47,912 nucleotides of DNA from Clostridia bacterium (GCA_017507985.1 JAFVZV010000069.1:1-47912), one strand, 5' to 3'; shown: positions 22,969 to 33,057, counted from the stretch's first letter. Numbers and translations are program-made. The notes: generated from the letters alone by a model not told the origin.

Positions 22969-25047
22969 ATGCAACACCCGCTATTTATGGTAACGGAATC
23001 TGACTTGAAAAATCTGCGTACGAGACTTGTACAGGACGAGGCTCTCAAGGCGCGCTATGAAGCCTTCGCCGCGCAAAAAGGGACTTGCCTGACTGAGGAA
23101 TTTTTGAGTGAGGAGTATGCCAACAGCGTCTATTCCCAGCATGGAAATTACTATGAGATCGGTGCCCAATTGCATCGTCTTGCCAACGTTCTTGGCGTGA
23201 CCTATGCCGTCGAGGGCGACGAGAAGGCCGCCGAGCGTCTGCGCGATGCAATGCTGCACGTAGCCTCGTTCGAGGTCTGGACAGGCCCGCAGAACAAGGA
23301 TCGCGATGTGCCGTGGCTGTCCGATTTGAGCACGACGCGCATCGCTATGGCGCTGGCCTATGGCTACGATATGATCTACGATATGCTCACTCCAAATGAG
23401 AGAGATGTTATCTCCGATGCAGTGCTTAATAAAGGTGTTATGCCTTTGCTCAAGGACTGGGTATTGCCCGAAACTCGCATCCATGCTCTGGACTCCATGG
23501 GTCACAATTGGTGGGCGGTGTGCATCGGCCTTGCCGGTGCGGCCTTGCTGCCTGTTTCTGACCGTCTTGAGCCTGATCGTTTTGAGCATCTGATTGCTCA
23601 GATCGAGCAAGCGCTCGTCGAATTTTTAGAATATCCCGGCTGCACGCTGTTCAATAAAGTGCCCAATTACGATGAATACAGCTTGTTTTATGAAAGCGTG
23701 GGATATTTCTGCTATGGCACGGGAGAGCTGCTGCGCTATCTCTGGCACGCGGAACGGTATTTGGGCAAGCGCGAGAATTTGCGTCGCGCATTGCCGCCTG
23801 CGCTCGGTCAAGCAATTTTGAGCTTTGCGTATCCTTATGAGCAGAACGGGCAAAATAAGATCGGCTTTCTCAATTACGGCGACAGCGCTTTTACGGCCAA
23901 TATCATGCCCATGGTCCGCTGGTTGCGCCTTTTGGGCTACGATACCCCCGCGCTTGCCTCATATGCTGCGCAGACTCCCGTCGAGGAGAACATTCTCACC
24001 CTAATCGCGCCAACCGACGCGGTTGATTTATCCGGACTGAATACGCTTCCGACCACCGTGGTCTATCCCAAAACGGGCTATGCGATCACGCGTGACTCGT
24101 GGAACAACGACGCGACGCTGTTGGCCGTCAAGAGCGGATATACTTGGAACCACGCGCATGCCGATGCGGGTAGCTTTATTTTGTACGATCGCGGCGCTCC
24201 TTTGCTGATCGACAGCGGCAGCTGCTCTTACGGTGATAAGCTGTATCGTTCTTATTATTGCAAGGATATTTCGCACAACGTGTTGCTCATCAACAGTGAA
24301 GGGCAGCGCTATGAGGAGCAGATTCGCGGCAGTAAATTTCCGGGGTGCATCAGCGAGCATTACGAAAAAGACGGTCTGTTTTACGTGCAAGCCGACGCGA
24401 CGGGACCCATGGCGCATCTGTGCAGTCGTATGTACCGCAATTTTATCTGGTTGGATCACAGCATCCTGGTCATCGTGGACGATGTGCTATGTCACGAGCC
24501 GAACACCGTCCAGTTTTTGCTTCACTACGACGGTGATCAACACGCTTGCGACGACGGTAGCGTGCTGATCACGGGGGCGCGTAGCCATGTCAAGCTGTAT
24601 ACTGAAATGCAGGTAGAGTGCCGAGAGGGCTATCTGTCCAGCCGTTACGGCTACGGAACGGTGCCGGGCGGTTGTGCTACCCCGTGCGAATATCTGTGTC
24701 TGTCCACGCCGCGCACCGACCGCGTGCACTCGCTGATGAACGTCATCGCATTGAACGATGTAGCGGACGGGCTGATCGTCGAGCAGCTTGAGGGCAAGGA
24801 ATGCATCGGTGTTCGCCTGACGCTTGGAAACAAGCAGCGAGAGCTGTGGTATAATTTGCGTGCCGACGGACGAAGGATGCATATCAATTCCAACAATACA
24901 TTGGGCGCGTGGGACACCGATGCCTATCTGCTCATGAGCGAGCGCAGCGGCGACGAGGAGCGCATTTTTGTGGTGTCGGGCAGTTACGTGCGATGCGACA
25001 ACGAGGTGCGCTTTGCAGCTTTCCAAAAGACCACGGGCTACGTCTGA
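22969..25047 (+). CDS. heparinase II/III-like protein
   Basis: 692 aa, ATG at 22969 after AAAAGGAGG. The N-terminal ~350 residues look all-alpha (alginate lyase/heparinase toroid: HNWWAVCIGLAGAALL). The C-terminal part is the beta-sandwich Hepar_II_III domain, with His395 and His397 in NHAHADAGSF and His436 in SHNVLL. This family cleaves uronic-acid polysaccharides such as heparin, alginate or oligo-alginate by beta-elimination. No signal peptide is seen, so it likely acts on imported oligosaccharides. The next gene follows after 19 bases. Substrate not assignable. Confidence 0.82.
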   Translation: MQHPLFMVTESDLKNLRTRLVQDEALKARYEAFAAQKGTCLTEEFLSEEYANSVYSQHGNYYEIGAQLHRLANVLGVTYAVEGDEKAAERLRDAMLHVASFEVWTGPQNKDRDVPWLSDLSTTRIAMALAYGYDMIYDMLTPNERDVISDAVLNKGVMPLLKDWVLPETRIHALDSMGHNWWAVCIGLAGAALLPVSDRLEPDRFEHLIAQIEQALVEFLEYPGCTLFNKVPNYDEYSLFYESVGYFCYGTGELLRYLWHAERYLGKRENLRRALPPALGQAILSFAYPYEQNGQNKIGFLNYGDSAFTANIMPMVRWLRLLGYDTPALASYAAQTPVEENILTLIAPTDAVDLSGLNTLPTTVVYPKTGYAITRDSWNNDATLLAVKSGYTWNHAHADAGSFILYDRGAPLLIDSGSCSYGDKLYRSYYCKDISHNVLLINSEGQRYEEQIRGSKFPGCISEHYEKDGLFYVQADATGPMAHLCSRMYRNFIWLDHSILVIVDDVLCHEPNTVQFLLHYDGDQHACDDGSVLITGARSHVKLYTEMQVECREGYLSSRYGYGTVPGGCATPCEYLCLSTPRTDRVHSLMNVIALNDVADGLIVEQLEGKECIGVRLTLGNKQRELWYNLRADGRRMHINSNNTLGAWDTDAYLLMSERSGDEERIFVVSGSYVRCDNEVRFAAFQKTTGYV

Positions 25048-25066
25048 GCAAAGAAAGGAGCCGTCT

Positions 25067-26449
25067 ATGGCAAATATGTTGGACTACCTGGATTGGCGCG
25101 GTGATATTCCGTTTTCGGTATCGCCCTTCAACGAGGTAGATAATCTGATTTTTTCGCAGTTATCCTTCATTGATCTGGAAGGAATTTTGCCTGCGCGTGT
25201 CAGCTCGGGCAGTATGCCGCTTCATGAGGCAGCAGAGCGCTATTTTATGGCGCACCCTGATGATAACGAATCGATGGGACTGATCGTACCGGCCGCCATT
25301 CGGACGCTGATTCAACGCTTGGCAACGTGCGAGAGGTATCGTAATCTATTACTGGCAGGCTATGTCAGTATCATTGACGAAAGCATTCAAAAGCAGTTTG
25401 CAGCGCTGACCATTCAAATTGACGAGCGACAGCTGTATGTCGCATATCGTGGTACGGACGACACTTTGGTTGGTTGGAAAGAAAACTTCAATATGAGCTT
25501 TATGCAGGCCATTCCCGCCCAGTTGGATGCTGTGGCGTATCTCAATCATGTGGCGGCTGACACAACGCATCCGCACATCTACGTAGGAGGACACAGCAAA
25601 GGAGGCAACCTGGCCATCTACGCCGCCATCCATTGTGAATCGGCCATCAAGCCTCGTATCGTTAGAGTATACAGCAACGACGGTCCGGGTTATCACCGCG
25701 AGGTGATCGATTCGCAGGAGTATCGAACGATGGCGGATCGTGTGGTCAATATTGTTCCACAAACCTCGGTCATTGGACGCTTGCTCGAGCATGACGAATG
25801 CTATACTGTAGTACAAAGCTCGGCCACGGGACTGTGGCAGCATGACGGCTTTTCTTGGGAAATCAAGGGGACGCAATTTGTGCAAGCTCCGGCACTTACA
25901 GCAGAGAGCGAGCGTATTGAGCGTTCGGTAAAAAAATGGATCGCCGATATGGATGAGGGGCAAAGGCAAGCGTTTGTCGAAGCGTTTTATCGTGTGCTGA
26001 CCTCGACCAATGCCAAAACGCTGACCGATCTGACGCGAGATCGCAACTGGTTTTGGCAGTTGATGACCAACAGCGAGCTTTCCGAATCGCGCAAAACGGT
26101 TATGGCGGGTCTGTCACAGTTGACAGGTGAGGCAGGACGGCTTTGGATCGATGAATTAAAAACCAAGAAGGCGGAGAATTCCGAGCACAAGCAAGGGAGA
26201 GAATCGAGCAAAAAGCTTGCGACAAAGGTAAAAAAGCCAATCGTTGCTTCATCGGGAGCTAAGAGCGTAGTAAAGAAGCCTTCCTCGAATCCGGCAGCAT
26301 CTCCCAAAAAGACACCGCAACAGGTGATCAAGGACATTTTGGAAACGGCGGAAAAGAAAAGCAAGACCATGCCCAAGCGGCAGACGCTGAATAAGACGGC
26401 CGCAAAGTCGCAAGCAAATTCGCCAAGCAAGAAACCGAATCAAGAATGA
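25067..26449 (+). CDS. DUF2974 (Mbeg1-like) alpha/beta-hydrolase-fold protein
   Basis: 460 aa. The ATG at 25067 follows AAAGGAG. Residues 1-~330 match the DUF2974 family (MANMLDYLDWRGDIPFS at the start, YVAYRGTDDTLVGWKE, GGHSKGGNLAIYAA). Ser177 of GHSKGG is a lipase-type nucleophile. The last ~75 residues are a disordered, Lys/Ser/Pro/Ala-rich, highly basic tail that could bind nucleic acid or anionic polymer. It follows the heparinase-like gene in the same operon. It may be an esterase; substrate unknown. Confidence 0.82.
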   Translation: MANMLDYLDWRGDIPFSVSPFNEVDNLIFSQLSFIDLEGILPARVSSGSMPLHEAAERYFMAHPDDNESMGLIVPAAIRTLIQRLATCERYRNLLLAGYVSIIDESIQKQFAALTIQIDERQLYVAYRGTDDTLVGWKENFNMSFMQAIPAQLDAVAYLNHVAADTTHPHIYVGGHSKGGNLAIYAAIHCESAIKPRIVRVYSNDGPGYHREVIDSQEYRTMADRVVNIVPQTSVIGRLLEHDECYTVVQSSATGLWQHDGFSWEIKGTQFVQAPALTAESERIERSVKKWIADMDEGQRQAFVEAFYRVLTSTNAKTLTDLTRDRNWFWQLMTNSELSESRKTVMAGLSQLTGEAGRLWIDELKTKKAENSEHKQGRESSKKLATKVKKPIVASSGAKSVVKKPSSNPAASPKKTPQQVIKDILETAEKKSKTMPKRQTLNKTAAKSQANSPSKKPNQE

Positions 26450-26491
26450 GAGAACCCACCGCGCAATATTGCGCGGTGGGTTCTCTCATTC
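26444..26491. terminator. 48-bp perfect palindrome joining two convergent stop codons
   Basis: Every position from 26444 to 26491 pairs with its mirror; the centre is GCGCAATATTGCGC. It contains the TGA of the DUF2974 gene (26447-26449) and, on the other strand, the TGA of the topoisomerase gene (26488-26486). It lacks a T-run. Termination or RNA-end protection for both genes is the likely role. Confidence 0.8.
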
Positions 26492-28774
26492 ACCGTCATA
26501 AAAAGCGGGCGGGAATGGATTTTCTTCGGGAGGCGGCAAATGACGTGTGGACATACTGCTTTGATAGGAAACGCTCGATGCACTTTGCTTGGAATGCGAG
26601 CGATCAAAATCAAATACAGCGCGACCGTTTTCCAGCTTGAGTGCCGCATCAAAGGTCTTTCCTGTGCGCGGTGAGCGGAAGCCCGAAATGAAGGGCGTTT
26701 TTCCTTCTGCCAGTAACGCGCGGACGTGTTCAATGCTGATGGGATGCGAGCAGATCACCAAATTGATGCTGAATTTGCATCCGTGTTCTTTGTATCCCGT
26801 GCATCCGTAAAAATTGCGGAAGCGGCGAATTTCATTGCCGCACAGTGGGCAATGACCGATGATATCACCGAAAAAGCCGATATCGTCATTGGACTGCTTG
26901 CCTTGTGCGAACACCTCGGCAATCTCGCTTTTCGCGATGGCAACACTGTCCGCTACTGCCATTTGACCACGGAACACCCGCTTGAGCGCACGTCCCATGT
27001 CGCTTGTTTTGTATTTGTCCATGCTGATGTGCAGTCGATCCAGCGATTCGATCAGAAAAACTCCGTCGGGCAAAATGGTGTAAACGTCTTTTTTCAGCGC
27101 GATGTAATTGCTGTTGCGGGCGTTGTCAATGATGCCCGTTCGAGTGGCCTCGGTGCCAAGCTCAATTCCTTCAAGCATAGCCTTGTATTCTTCAGCGTCG
27201 TCCTCACCGACACGATCGGCCAAAACGGATAGATCCGCGCCTGCGGCACGTTCCTCCTTAAAGGGATTTTTGAGGTAATTGTTGAGCGTTTCGATGGTGT
27301 AATGACGAGGCGGTGTCGTTTCCTTGGGCGTGGGTTTGAAATTGGTAACGACCACGTCACCCTTTTTGAGCGAGGGTAGAATTTTGTCCTTTTGCGTGTA
27401 GTCGTCGTATTTGGTCCAGCCCTTCTCCAACATGACCATACCCTTGAGGGTGAAGGTTTCCAAATCTCCCACAGAAATGATGATCTCGGTGCGGCTGACC
27501 ATACAGTCCTCAGCGCAGAAGACCGCGACAAAGCGGCGAAATACCGTCGAATACACCTGCATTTCGCGTTCGGACAGTTGGCTCTTGTTGGGGATCTTGT
27601 AGGTCGGGGTTAAGGCCGAGTGAGATTCGATCTTGCTGTCGTCGAAAATCGTCTTGGAATCCTTGAATTTCACGGGATAGCCGACCTTGGCTACGTTGGC
27701 GAGGATCTGCTTGATCTTGTCCTTTTCGGCAGTTGCCAGATATTCCGAATTGGTACGCGGATAGGTCAGATATCCTTGCTCATATAGCTTTTGTATGATC
27801 TCAAGCGAGTCCTTCATGGACATTTTATATTTTTTACCCAGCACGTTTTGAAGCTTGGAAAGCGAATACAACTTGCCGGGAGGTAGCTTGTCTTTCTTGT
27901 TTTTGACGCCTGTAACAATGGCAGGTAAGGCATTATACGTGTCGCACAGCTTTTGCGCCGCTTCCAGTTGTGCGGCTTCGTTGTCGCCTTCGAATTTGGT
28001 TTTGGAGGTCAACTCGATCTCCTCGCCGTTGGTTTTTTCCTTACTGACTACAGCAAAATATTTGCCCGGAACAAAGTTTTTGATGGCCATATCACGCTCG
28101 TAAATGGCACGAACGATAGGCACAATAACGCGCCCGACGCGCAACAGCGTTCCCATGCGAAGTGTGGCGTAGCGAGTTAAATTGACACCGTACAGCCAGT
28201 CTATATAGGTACGGGCAAAGCCCTCGCTTGCGAGATTGTCGTATTCGCGCTCGTCCTTCATTTCGCTCAAGGCACGAGCAACTGTCTGAGGTGTCTGGTC
28301 AGGCAACCAAAGGCGGACACGGCGGCACTTAACCATATTTTCGGGGCGCAGCGCATGCTGAATGCACAATCGAACAATGATTTCTCCTTCGCGGTCTGCG
28401 TCTCCTGCGTTGGCGATGACATCTACGTCGGGACGATTGCACAGCGATTCCAAAATACTAAATTGCTTTTTCACTCCTGCGTCAACCTTGCCGCTTTTGC
28501 CTTCCCGGCGAAGCTCAAAGCGAAATTCGCCCGGGAAGCAGGGAAGGTTGTCCATCGTCCAGCGTTCGGTGCGCTGTTCCGGGGGCAGATAGCTTTCAAT
28601 GTCACAAAGCGAAAACAGGTGTCCAAACGCCCAAGATACCAGATAGCCGCAGCCCTCTAAATATCCGTCACGGCGGACCATTTTACCGCTTTGCCCGGTT
28701 TGCGCCACGGCATATTCAATTCCTGCCGCAATGTTGCGGGCGAGGCTGGGCTTTTCTGCGATGATGAGAACCAT
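26486..28774 (-). CDS. topB: DNA topoisomerase III (type IA)
   Basis: 762 aa, ATG at 28774 after AAAGGAG. Toprim domain at the N-terminus (LIIAEKPSLARNIA, NAGDADREGEII), catalytic Tyr338 in YLTYPRTNS, EATRTGII, then a C-terminal zinc ribbon (CPLCGNEI..FYGCTGYKEHGC). It relaxes and decatenates DNA by cutting one strand. Many such genes in Clostridia sit on mobile elements, but no conjugation genes are nearby. The C-terminal Ser-rich tail (~30 residues) is variable in the family. Confidence 0.92.
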   Translation of the reverse strand: MVLIIAEKPSLARNIAAGIEYAVAQTGQSGKMVRRDGYLEGCGYLVSWAFGHLFSLCDIESYLPPEQRTERWTMDNLPCFPGEFRFELRREGKSGKVDAGVKKQFSILESLCNRPDVDVIANAGDADREGEIIVRLCIQHALRPENMVKCRRVRLWLPDQTPQTVARALSEMKDEREYDNLASEGFARTYIDWLYGVNLTRYATLRMGTLLRVGRVIVPIVRAIYERDMAIKNFVPGKYFAVVSKEKTNGEEIELTSKTKFEGDNEAAQLEAAQKLCDTYNALPAIVTGVKNKKDKLPPGKLYSLSKLQNVLGKKYKMSMKDSLEIIQKLYEQGYLTYPRTNSEYLATAEKDKIKQILANVAKVGYPVKFKDSKTIFDDSKIESHSALTPTYKIPNKSQLSEREMQVYSTVFRRFVAVFCAEDCMVSRTEIIISVGDLETFTLKGMVMLEKGWTKYDDYTQKDKILPSLKKGDVVVTNFKPTPKETTPPRHYTIETLNNYLKNPFKEERAAGADLSVLADRVGEDDAEEYKAMLEGIELGTEATRTGIIDNARNSNYIALKKDVYTILPDGVFLIESLDRLHISMDKYKTSDMGRALKRVFRGQMAVADSVAIAKSEIAEVFAQGKQSNDDIGFFGDIIGHCPLCGNEIRRFRNFYGCTGYKEHGCKFSINLVICSHPISIEHVRALLAEGKTPFISGFRSPRTGKTFDAALKLENGRAVFDFDRSHSKQSASSVSYQSSMSTRHLPPPEENPFPPAFYDGE

Positions 28775-28806
28775 AGCGCACTCCTTTCGCTTTTTGTATT
28801 TCATAC

Positions 28807-28835
28807 AGTATACCATAGATGCGTCGAAAAAGCAA
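28807..28835 (-). promoter_or_regulatory. topB promoter
   Basis: Minus strand TTGCTT, a 17-base spacer and TATACT, 33 bases before the start codon. A moderate -35 match. Confidence 0.5.
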
Positions 28836-28843
28836 GCAAATTA

Positions 28844-28875
28844 GAAAATCTCCCACGGTCAAAACCGTGGGAGAT
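28844..28875 (-). terminator. terminator of malQ-pulA operon
   Basis: Minus strand ATCTCCCACGGT, loop TTTG, ACCGTGGGAGAT, then TTTCT. It starts 7 bases after the pullulanase stop. Confidence 0.85.
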
Positions 28876-28881
28876 CATATG

Positions 28882-31545
28882 TTATTTTACATAAACGCAA
28901 ATGCTGCGGCCGGGCAGGGTAACATCGCCTTGTGCGGTCGAGATGACTTCGCAGCCTGCTTGTGTCTTATCAGCGACCAGTTTCCATTCGCCGTCCAGTG
29001 TGTGTGTCATGGAATCTGCGTTCGGATTGATCAAAACGAGCGCGGCATTGCCCTGTGCATCCTCATATTTGATTTCCAATTTACCAACACCCAAATCCGT
29101 GAATGTGAGGGTTGCAGTGCTGTCACGGAAAATGCCGTAGGTCTTTCTCATTTCGATCAGACCTTTATAGTACTGCATCATGACGTATGTGTTTGCGTCA
29201 GGCGTGAGCGCTTCCCAATCGATGTTGTTGACTGCATCGCTGGATTTGTAGCTGTTCTCATCGCCGTTCTTGGTGCGCAGCATTTCTTCGCCTGCCTGCA
29301 TAAAGGGTGTTCCCTTGGAGATCATCAAAATGGCCGCGCCCAAACGGTTCATATCCATACGCTCCTGTTCGGTATTGGAGGCGTTGGAAAGTAACAGCTT
29401 ATCCCAAAGCGTGTGGTTGTCGTGTGCGCTCATATAGTTGATGACCATGGCGTTTTCTACCATCCAACCATTGCCGGGGGTCATGCCGCCTGCGATGCCG
29501 AATTTAACCTTGCTGACGTTGGTGATGGCCAATCCGCTGATATAGCCTTGAGCAGTCTTCCCGAATACGCTGCCCTTAAGACCGTCACGCATGGCGTCGT
29601 TGAATACGGCAATCGAGCCGATGGCGTCGCCCGTAGGCTTGATTTGGCTGATATAGGTTTGATTTGCCTGCAGACTTCCGTCAATGGTTGCACCCATTGT
29701 CCATCCCTCACCGTAAATGATGGCTTCGGGATTGACGGTGTGAACGGCCGCTTCGACCTCTTTCATGGTTTCCAAATCATGCAGACCCATCAAATCGTAG
29801 CGGAAACCGTCAAGATTGTATTCGGTTGCCCAATACTTGACGCTGTCGACCATGAACTTGCCGTACATATAACGCTCGGAGGCGGTGTCGTTGCCACAGC
29901 CGGACGCGCTGGAGTTAGCTCCCGTGGAGGTGTAGCGATAGTAGTAGTAGGGAACAATGCGGTTAAAGGCACTGTTGGCATCATAGGTGTGATTGTAGAC
30001 CACGTCCATGATAACGCCGATGCCGGCATTGTGCAACGCCTGTACCATCTGCTTGAATTCCTTAATTCTGACCTCGCCATTGTAGGGATCGGAGCTGTAA
30101 CTTCCTTCGGGAACGTTGTAGTTCTTGGGATCGTAGCCCCAGTTGAACTCGTCCTCGGGAGTGGCTTCGTCAACCGTTGCGTAGTCGTAAACAGGAAGCA
30201 GGTGGACGTGTGTGATTCCCAATTCAAGCAGATAGTCAACACCAACAGGAAGCCCCGCGCTGTTTACCAGTCCCCGCTCGGTGAAAGCAAGATATTTGCC
30301 ATTGTATTGAGAAGAGGCGATCTTGTTACTGAAATCACGGACGTGAACCTCCCAAATTACCGCATCGGAGTAAGAGGTGATGCCCGTTTTGAAGCTCTGA
30401 TCGGCCTCCCAGCCCTCGGGATTGGTGCGCGACAGATCGACGACCATGCTGCGATTGCCGTTCAAACCGGCTGCTTTGGCGTAAGGGTCAGTAGCAACTT
30501 GTGTGCCGACCGAGGTAGTAACAGTATACGTGTAATAGACACCATGCCCGCTGTTTTCCTCGGTGTGAGACCAGACGCCGCGCTCACCCTTGACCATGGA
30601 AACCGTCTTGATGAGTGATTCCGTGTGGCCGTCCGAGTAGAGATTCAGCTTGACCTCTGAGGCTGTGGGAGCCCAAACCTTGAAGGTGGTGCTGTTGCCA
30701 TGAATGACCGCGCCTAAATCTTCGCCGTCGTAGGTATAGTTGGCAATGAATTCATCGCTGTCAAAAATAGCTGTGGGAACAACGGTCTTTTTGCCATAGC
30801 CCTCAATTTCGACCGTGTACTCTTTGGAAATATCCAGCGTTTCTTGAAGCGTAATGACACCGCTGAGACTGTCGCTATTCATGTTGGAAATGGCTTGGAC
30901 GGTCAACGGCTGACCGTTCTGATACACCTTGATCTGATCGAGCGAGGTGATCTTGGTCTTGGGGGTGACGTTATACTTGATGCTATGGAAATTCGTCATT
31001 TCCGCAAGCGAGAATTTCTTGATCATAGTAAGCGTTTTGCCTCCGTCCTGGCTGGTATACTGTGCGGCATCACCGCTTTTCAGATAAATAATAGTGTCTT
31101 CGCCTTCGATGATGGCAAAGCGGTCCTGCTCATAGTCCTTGGTGGCTGAGCCCCAGGAGCTTCCGCCCGGATCGGAGCAATCACGGCGGACGATGAAGCC
31201 TACCTGCTCGATGCCCACGGGAACGTTAACGACGACCTTGGCACCGTAAGCGCAGGGATGGAACAGATACCCCTGTCCTTCTTTTTCGCCCCACCAGATC
31301 CAAATGTCTGCGGTGGAAAGGTCGGTGTTGCCCGACCAATAAAGAGTGAGCTGATTATAACCTTCTTCCTTGGGAAGCTGGTATTCTTCCTCTGGAATTT
31401 GGGTGGACGGACCATCCCCCGACCCCTTATTGGGATCGTCCGGAGGAGTGGGCTGATTAGGAGTGCAGGCGGTAAGTATCATGCAAGACAGCATGGTCAA
31501 AATCAAAAGGAACGATAAAAGTCTTTTGTAAAGTGATTTCATCAT
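28882..31545 (-). CDS. pulA: type I pullulanase, lipoprotein
   Basis: 887 aa from the ATG at 31545 (a second ATG follows directly; the GCAGGAG site suits either). Lipoprotein signal with lipobox LTAC (Cys ~28), then a Pro/Asp/Gly linker. A PUD/CBM41-like domain (LTLYWSGNTDLSTADIWIW), a CBM48/N-terminal domain, and the GH13 barrel follow. The barrel has the pullulanase marker NWGYDPKNYNVPEG, nucleophile Asp584 in DGFRYDLMG and acid/base Glu613 in YGEGW. It cuts alpha-1,6 branches of pullulan, amylopectin or glycogen on the cell surface. It lies downstream of malQ with an 18-base gap. Confidence 0.94.
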   Translation of the reverse strand: MMKSLYKRLLSFLLILTMLSCMILTACTPNQPTPPDDPNKGSGDGPSTQIPEEEYQLPKEEGYNQLTLYWSGNTDLSTADIWIWWGEKEGQGYLFHPCAYGAKVVVNVPVGIEQVGFIVRRDCSDPGGSSWGSATKDYEQDRFAIIEGEDTIIYLKSGDAAQYTSQDGGKTLTMIKKFSLAEMTNFHSIKYNVTPKTKITSLDQIKVYQNGQPLTVQAISNMNSDSLSGVITLQETLDISKEYTVEIEGYGKKTVVPTAIFDSDEFIANYTYDGEDLGAVIHGNSTTFKVWAPTASEVKLNLYSDGHTESLIKTVSMVKGERGVWSHTEENSGHGVYYTYTVTTSVGTQVATDPYAKAAGLNGNRSMVVDLSRTNPEGWEADQSFKTGITSYSDAVIWEVHVRDFSNKIASSQYNGKYLAFTERGLVNSAGLPVGVDYLLELGITHVHLLPVYDYATVDEATPEDEFNWGYDPKNYNVPEGSYSSDPYNGEVRIKEFKQMVQALHNAGIGVIMDVVYNHTYDANSAFNRIVPYYYYRYTSTGANSSASGCGNDTASERYMYGKFMVDSVKYWATEYNLDGFRYDLMGLHDLETMKEVEAAVHTVNPEAIIYGEGWTMGATIDGSLQANQTYISQIKPTGDAIGSIAVFNDAMRDGLKGSVFGKTAQGYISGLAITNVSKVKFGIAGGMTPGNGWMVENAMVINYMSAHDNHTLWDKLLLSNASNTEQERMDMNRLGAAILMISKGTPFMQAGEEMLRTKNGDENSYKSSDAVNNIDWEALTPDANTYVMMQYYKGLIEMRKTYGIFRDSTATLTFTDLGVGKLEIKYEDAQGNAALVLINPNADSMTHTLDGEWKLVADKTQAGCEVISTAQGDVTLPGRSICVYVK

Positions 31546-31563
31546 TATTCTCCTGCTTTGCAA

Positions 31564-33057
31564 TTATTTTGCGCGGTTGGTGCAGATGGTCAATTCTTTG
31601 ATGCCTTCCTTGAGTTTTTTGGTAGCATATCGGGGGCCGACACGCCAAGACCAGTTGCCCTCGGCACGCGAGGGAACGTTCATGCGTCCTTGCTCATTGG
31701 TCAGTTCAAGATAATCCTGCATAGCGATGATTGCCAGATTGGCGCGCGAGTTCATTGCCAATTCAATTGCGGCGTAGGTGACACTCTGCCCCTTTTTGCG
31801 AGGACATTCACGCTTGAATCGGGCACGGGCGTTATCATCCAAGCTGTTGAACCAACTGCGTGTGCAATCGGAGTCATGCGTGCTGGCGTAGACGATGCAG
31901 TTGTCCGTTTCAAACATACGGGGCAGATATTCGCTGTTTTCGTCATAGAAGCCGAACTGTAATACCTTCATGCCGGGAAAATCGGTGTCGGCGAGCAACT
32001 CACGCACGTCTTCGGTGATGAAGCCAAGGTCTTCGGCGATGATTTTTGCATCGGGGAAGACGGAACGAATGGTGCGGAACAATTCGATGCCGGGGCCTGC
32101 ATTCCAATGGCCGTTTCTTGCCGTGGTGTCACCAAAAGGAATGGTGTAATAGCCGGCAAAACCACGGAAATGATCGATACGTAGCAGATCGTAAATGGCA
32201 AAGCTCTTTTCCACACGGTCGATCCACCAGGTGAAGCCTTGCTCCTTCATCAGATCCCAATTGTAGATGGGATTGCCCCAAAGCTGACCGTCCTCCGAAT
32301 AGGCATCGGGAGGACATCCTGCGACCACGGTGGGATTGTAGTTTTCGTCCAGCAAAAACTGCTCGGGAGCGCGCCATACATCCATACTGTCGTGTGCCAC
32401 GTAAATGGGCATATCACCGATGATGGAGATGCCCTTGGTGTGTGCATAGTCGCAAACGGCCTTCCATTGCTTCATGAATTCATATTGAATCCACTTCCAA
32501 AATCCCATTTCGGCTTCAAATTTGCTTGCATGGGTACGTGCCAAGGTGACGTTGCGATGCTCGTCTTGCCACAGTGTCCACTGGCGGAAGCCGTAATGAA
32601 CCTTGAGCGCCATGAACAGCGCGTAATCCTCCAACCACGAAGTATTGGTGGCACAGAAATCCTCATAATCCTCTGTGGGTGTGAATCTCGCGTAAGCTTT
32701 GCGCAGCATGGGATAGCGAGTATTGAACAAGCGACCGTAGTCGATGCGTTGCTCGGTTGTTTTGAGCTCGATCAGATCCTCATCTGTCAGAAGGCTCTGC
32801 TTCTTGAGCAGATCGGGGTCGATGAAATAGGGGTTGCCCGCGATCGAAGCAGGGGACTGATAGGGGCTGTCGCCGTATGAGGTGGGATTAAGAGGAAGAA
32901 CCTGCCAGCACGTTTGACGGCATTCCTCTAAAAAGTCAACAAAATTAAACGCAGCCTTGCCAAACGTTCCGATGCCATAGGGCGAGGGAAGGCTGCTGAT
33001 GGGCATCAAAATGCCGCTTTTGTGTATAAAACCAAAATTCTTTTCACAGTTGTTCAC
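31564..33057 (-). CDS. malQ: 4-alpha-glucanotransferase MalQ (GH77)
   Basis: 497 aa. The start is a GTG at 33057, with AAGGAG 9 bases upstream. GH77 motifs: GILMPISSLPSPYGIGTFG, WQVLPLNPTSYGDSPYQS, nucleophile Asp295 in LRIDHFRGF, acid/base Glu342 in IIAEDLG, and TSTHDSD-like YASTHDSD. It moves alpha-1,4-glucan segments between maltodextrins in the cytoplasm. With the surface pullulanase it forms a two-gene starch-use operon. No transporter or phosphorylase is encoded beside it. Confidence 0.96.
   Translation of the reverse strand: MNNCEKNFGFIHKSGILMPISSLPSPYGIGTFGKAAFNFVDFLEECRQTCWQVLPLNPTSYGDSPYQSPASIAGNPYFIDPDLLKKQSLLTDEDLIELKTTEQRIDYGRLFNTRYPMLRKAYARFTPTEDYEDFCATNTSWLEDYALFMALKVHYGFRQWTLWQDEHRNVTLARTHASKFEAEMGFWKWIQYEFMKQWKAVCDYAHTKGISIIGDMPIYVAHDSMDVWRAPEQFLLDENYNPTVVAGCPPDAYSEDGQLWGNPIYNWDLMKEQGFTWWIDRVEKSFAIYDLLRIDHFRGFAGYYTIPFGDTTARNGHWNAGPGIELFRTIRSVFPDAKIIAEDLGFITEDVRELLADTDFPGMKVLQFGFYDENSEYLPRMFETDNCIVYASTHDSDCTRSWFNSLDDNARARFKRECPRKKGQSVTYAAIELAMNSRANLAIIAMQDYLELTNEQGRMNVPSRAEGNWSWRVGPRYATKKLKEGIKELTICTNRAK

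Noticed and set aside
26486..28774. Conjugative element signalled by the topoisomerase III gene.
   Set aside because: No relaxase, coupling protein, integrase or attachment repeat is nearby. The flanks are ordinary metabolic genes.
29413..30618. 401-codon plus-strand frame opposite pulA, and a 368-codon frame (18446-19552) opposite GH36.
   Set aside because: Shadows of strong coding regions. The minus-strand proteins have complete catalytic motifs.
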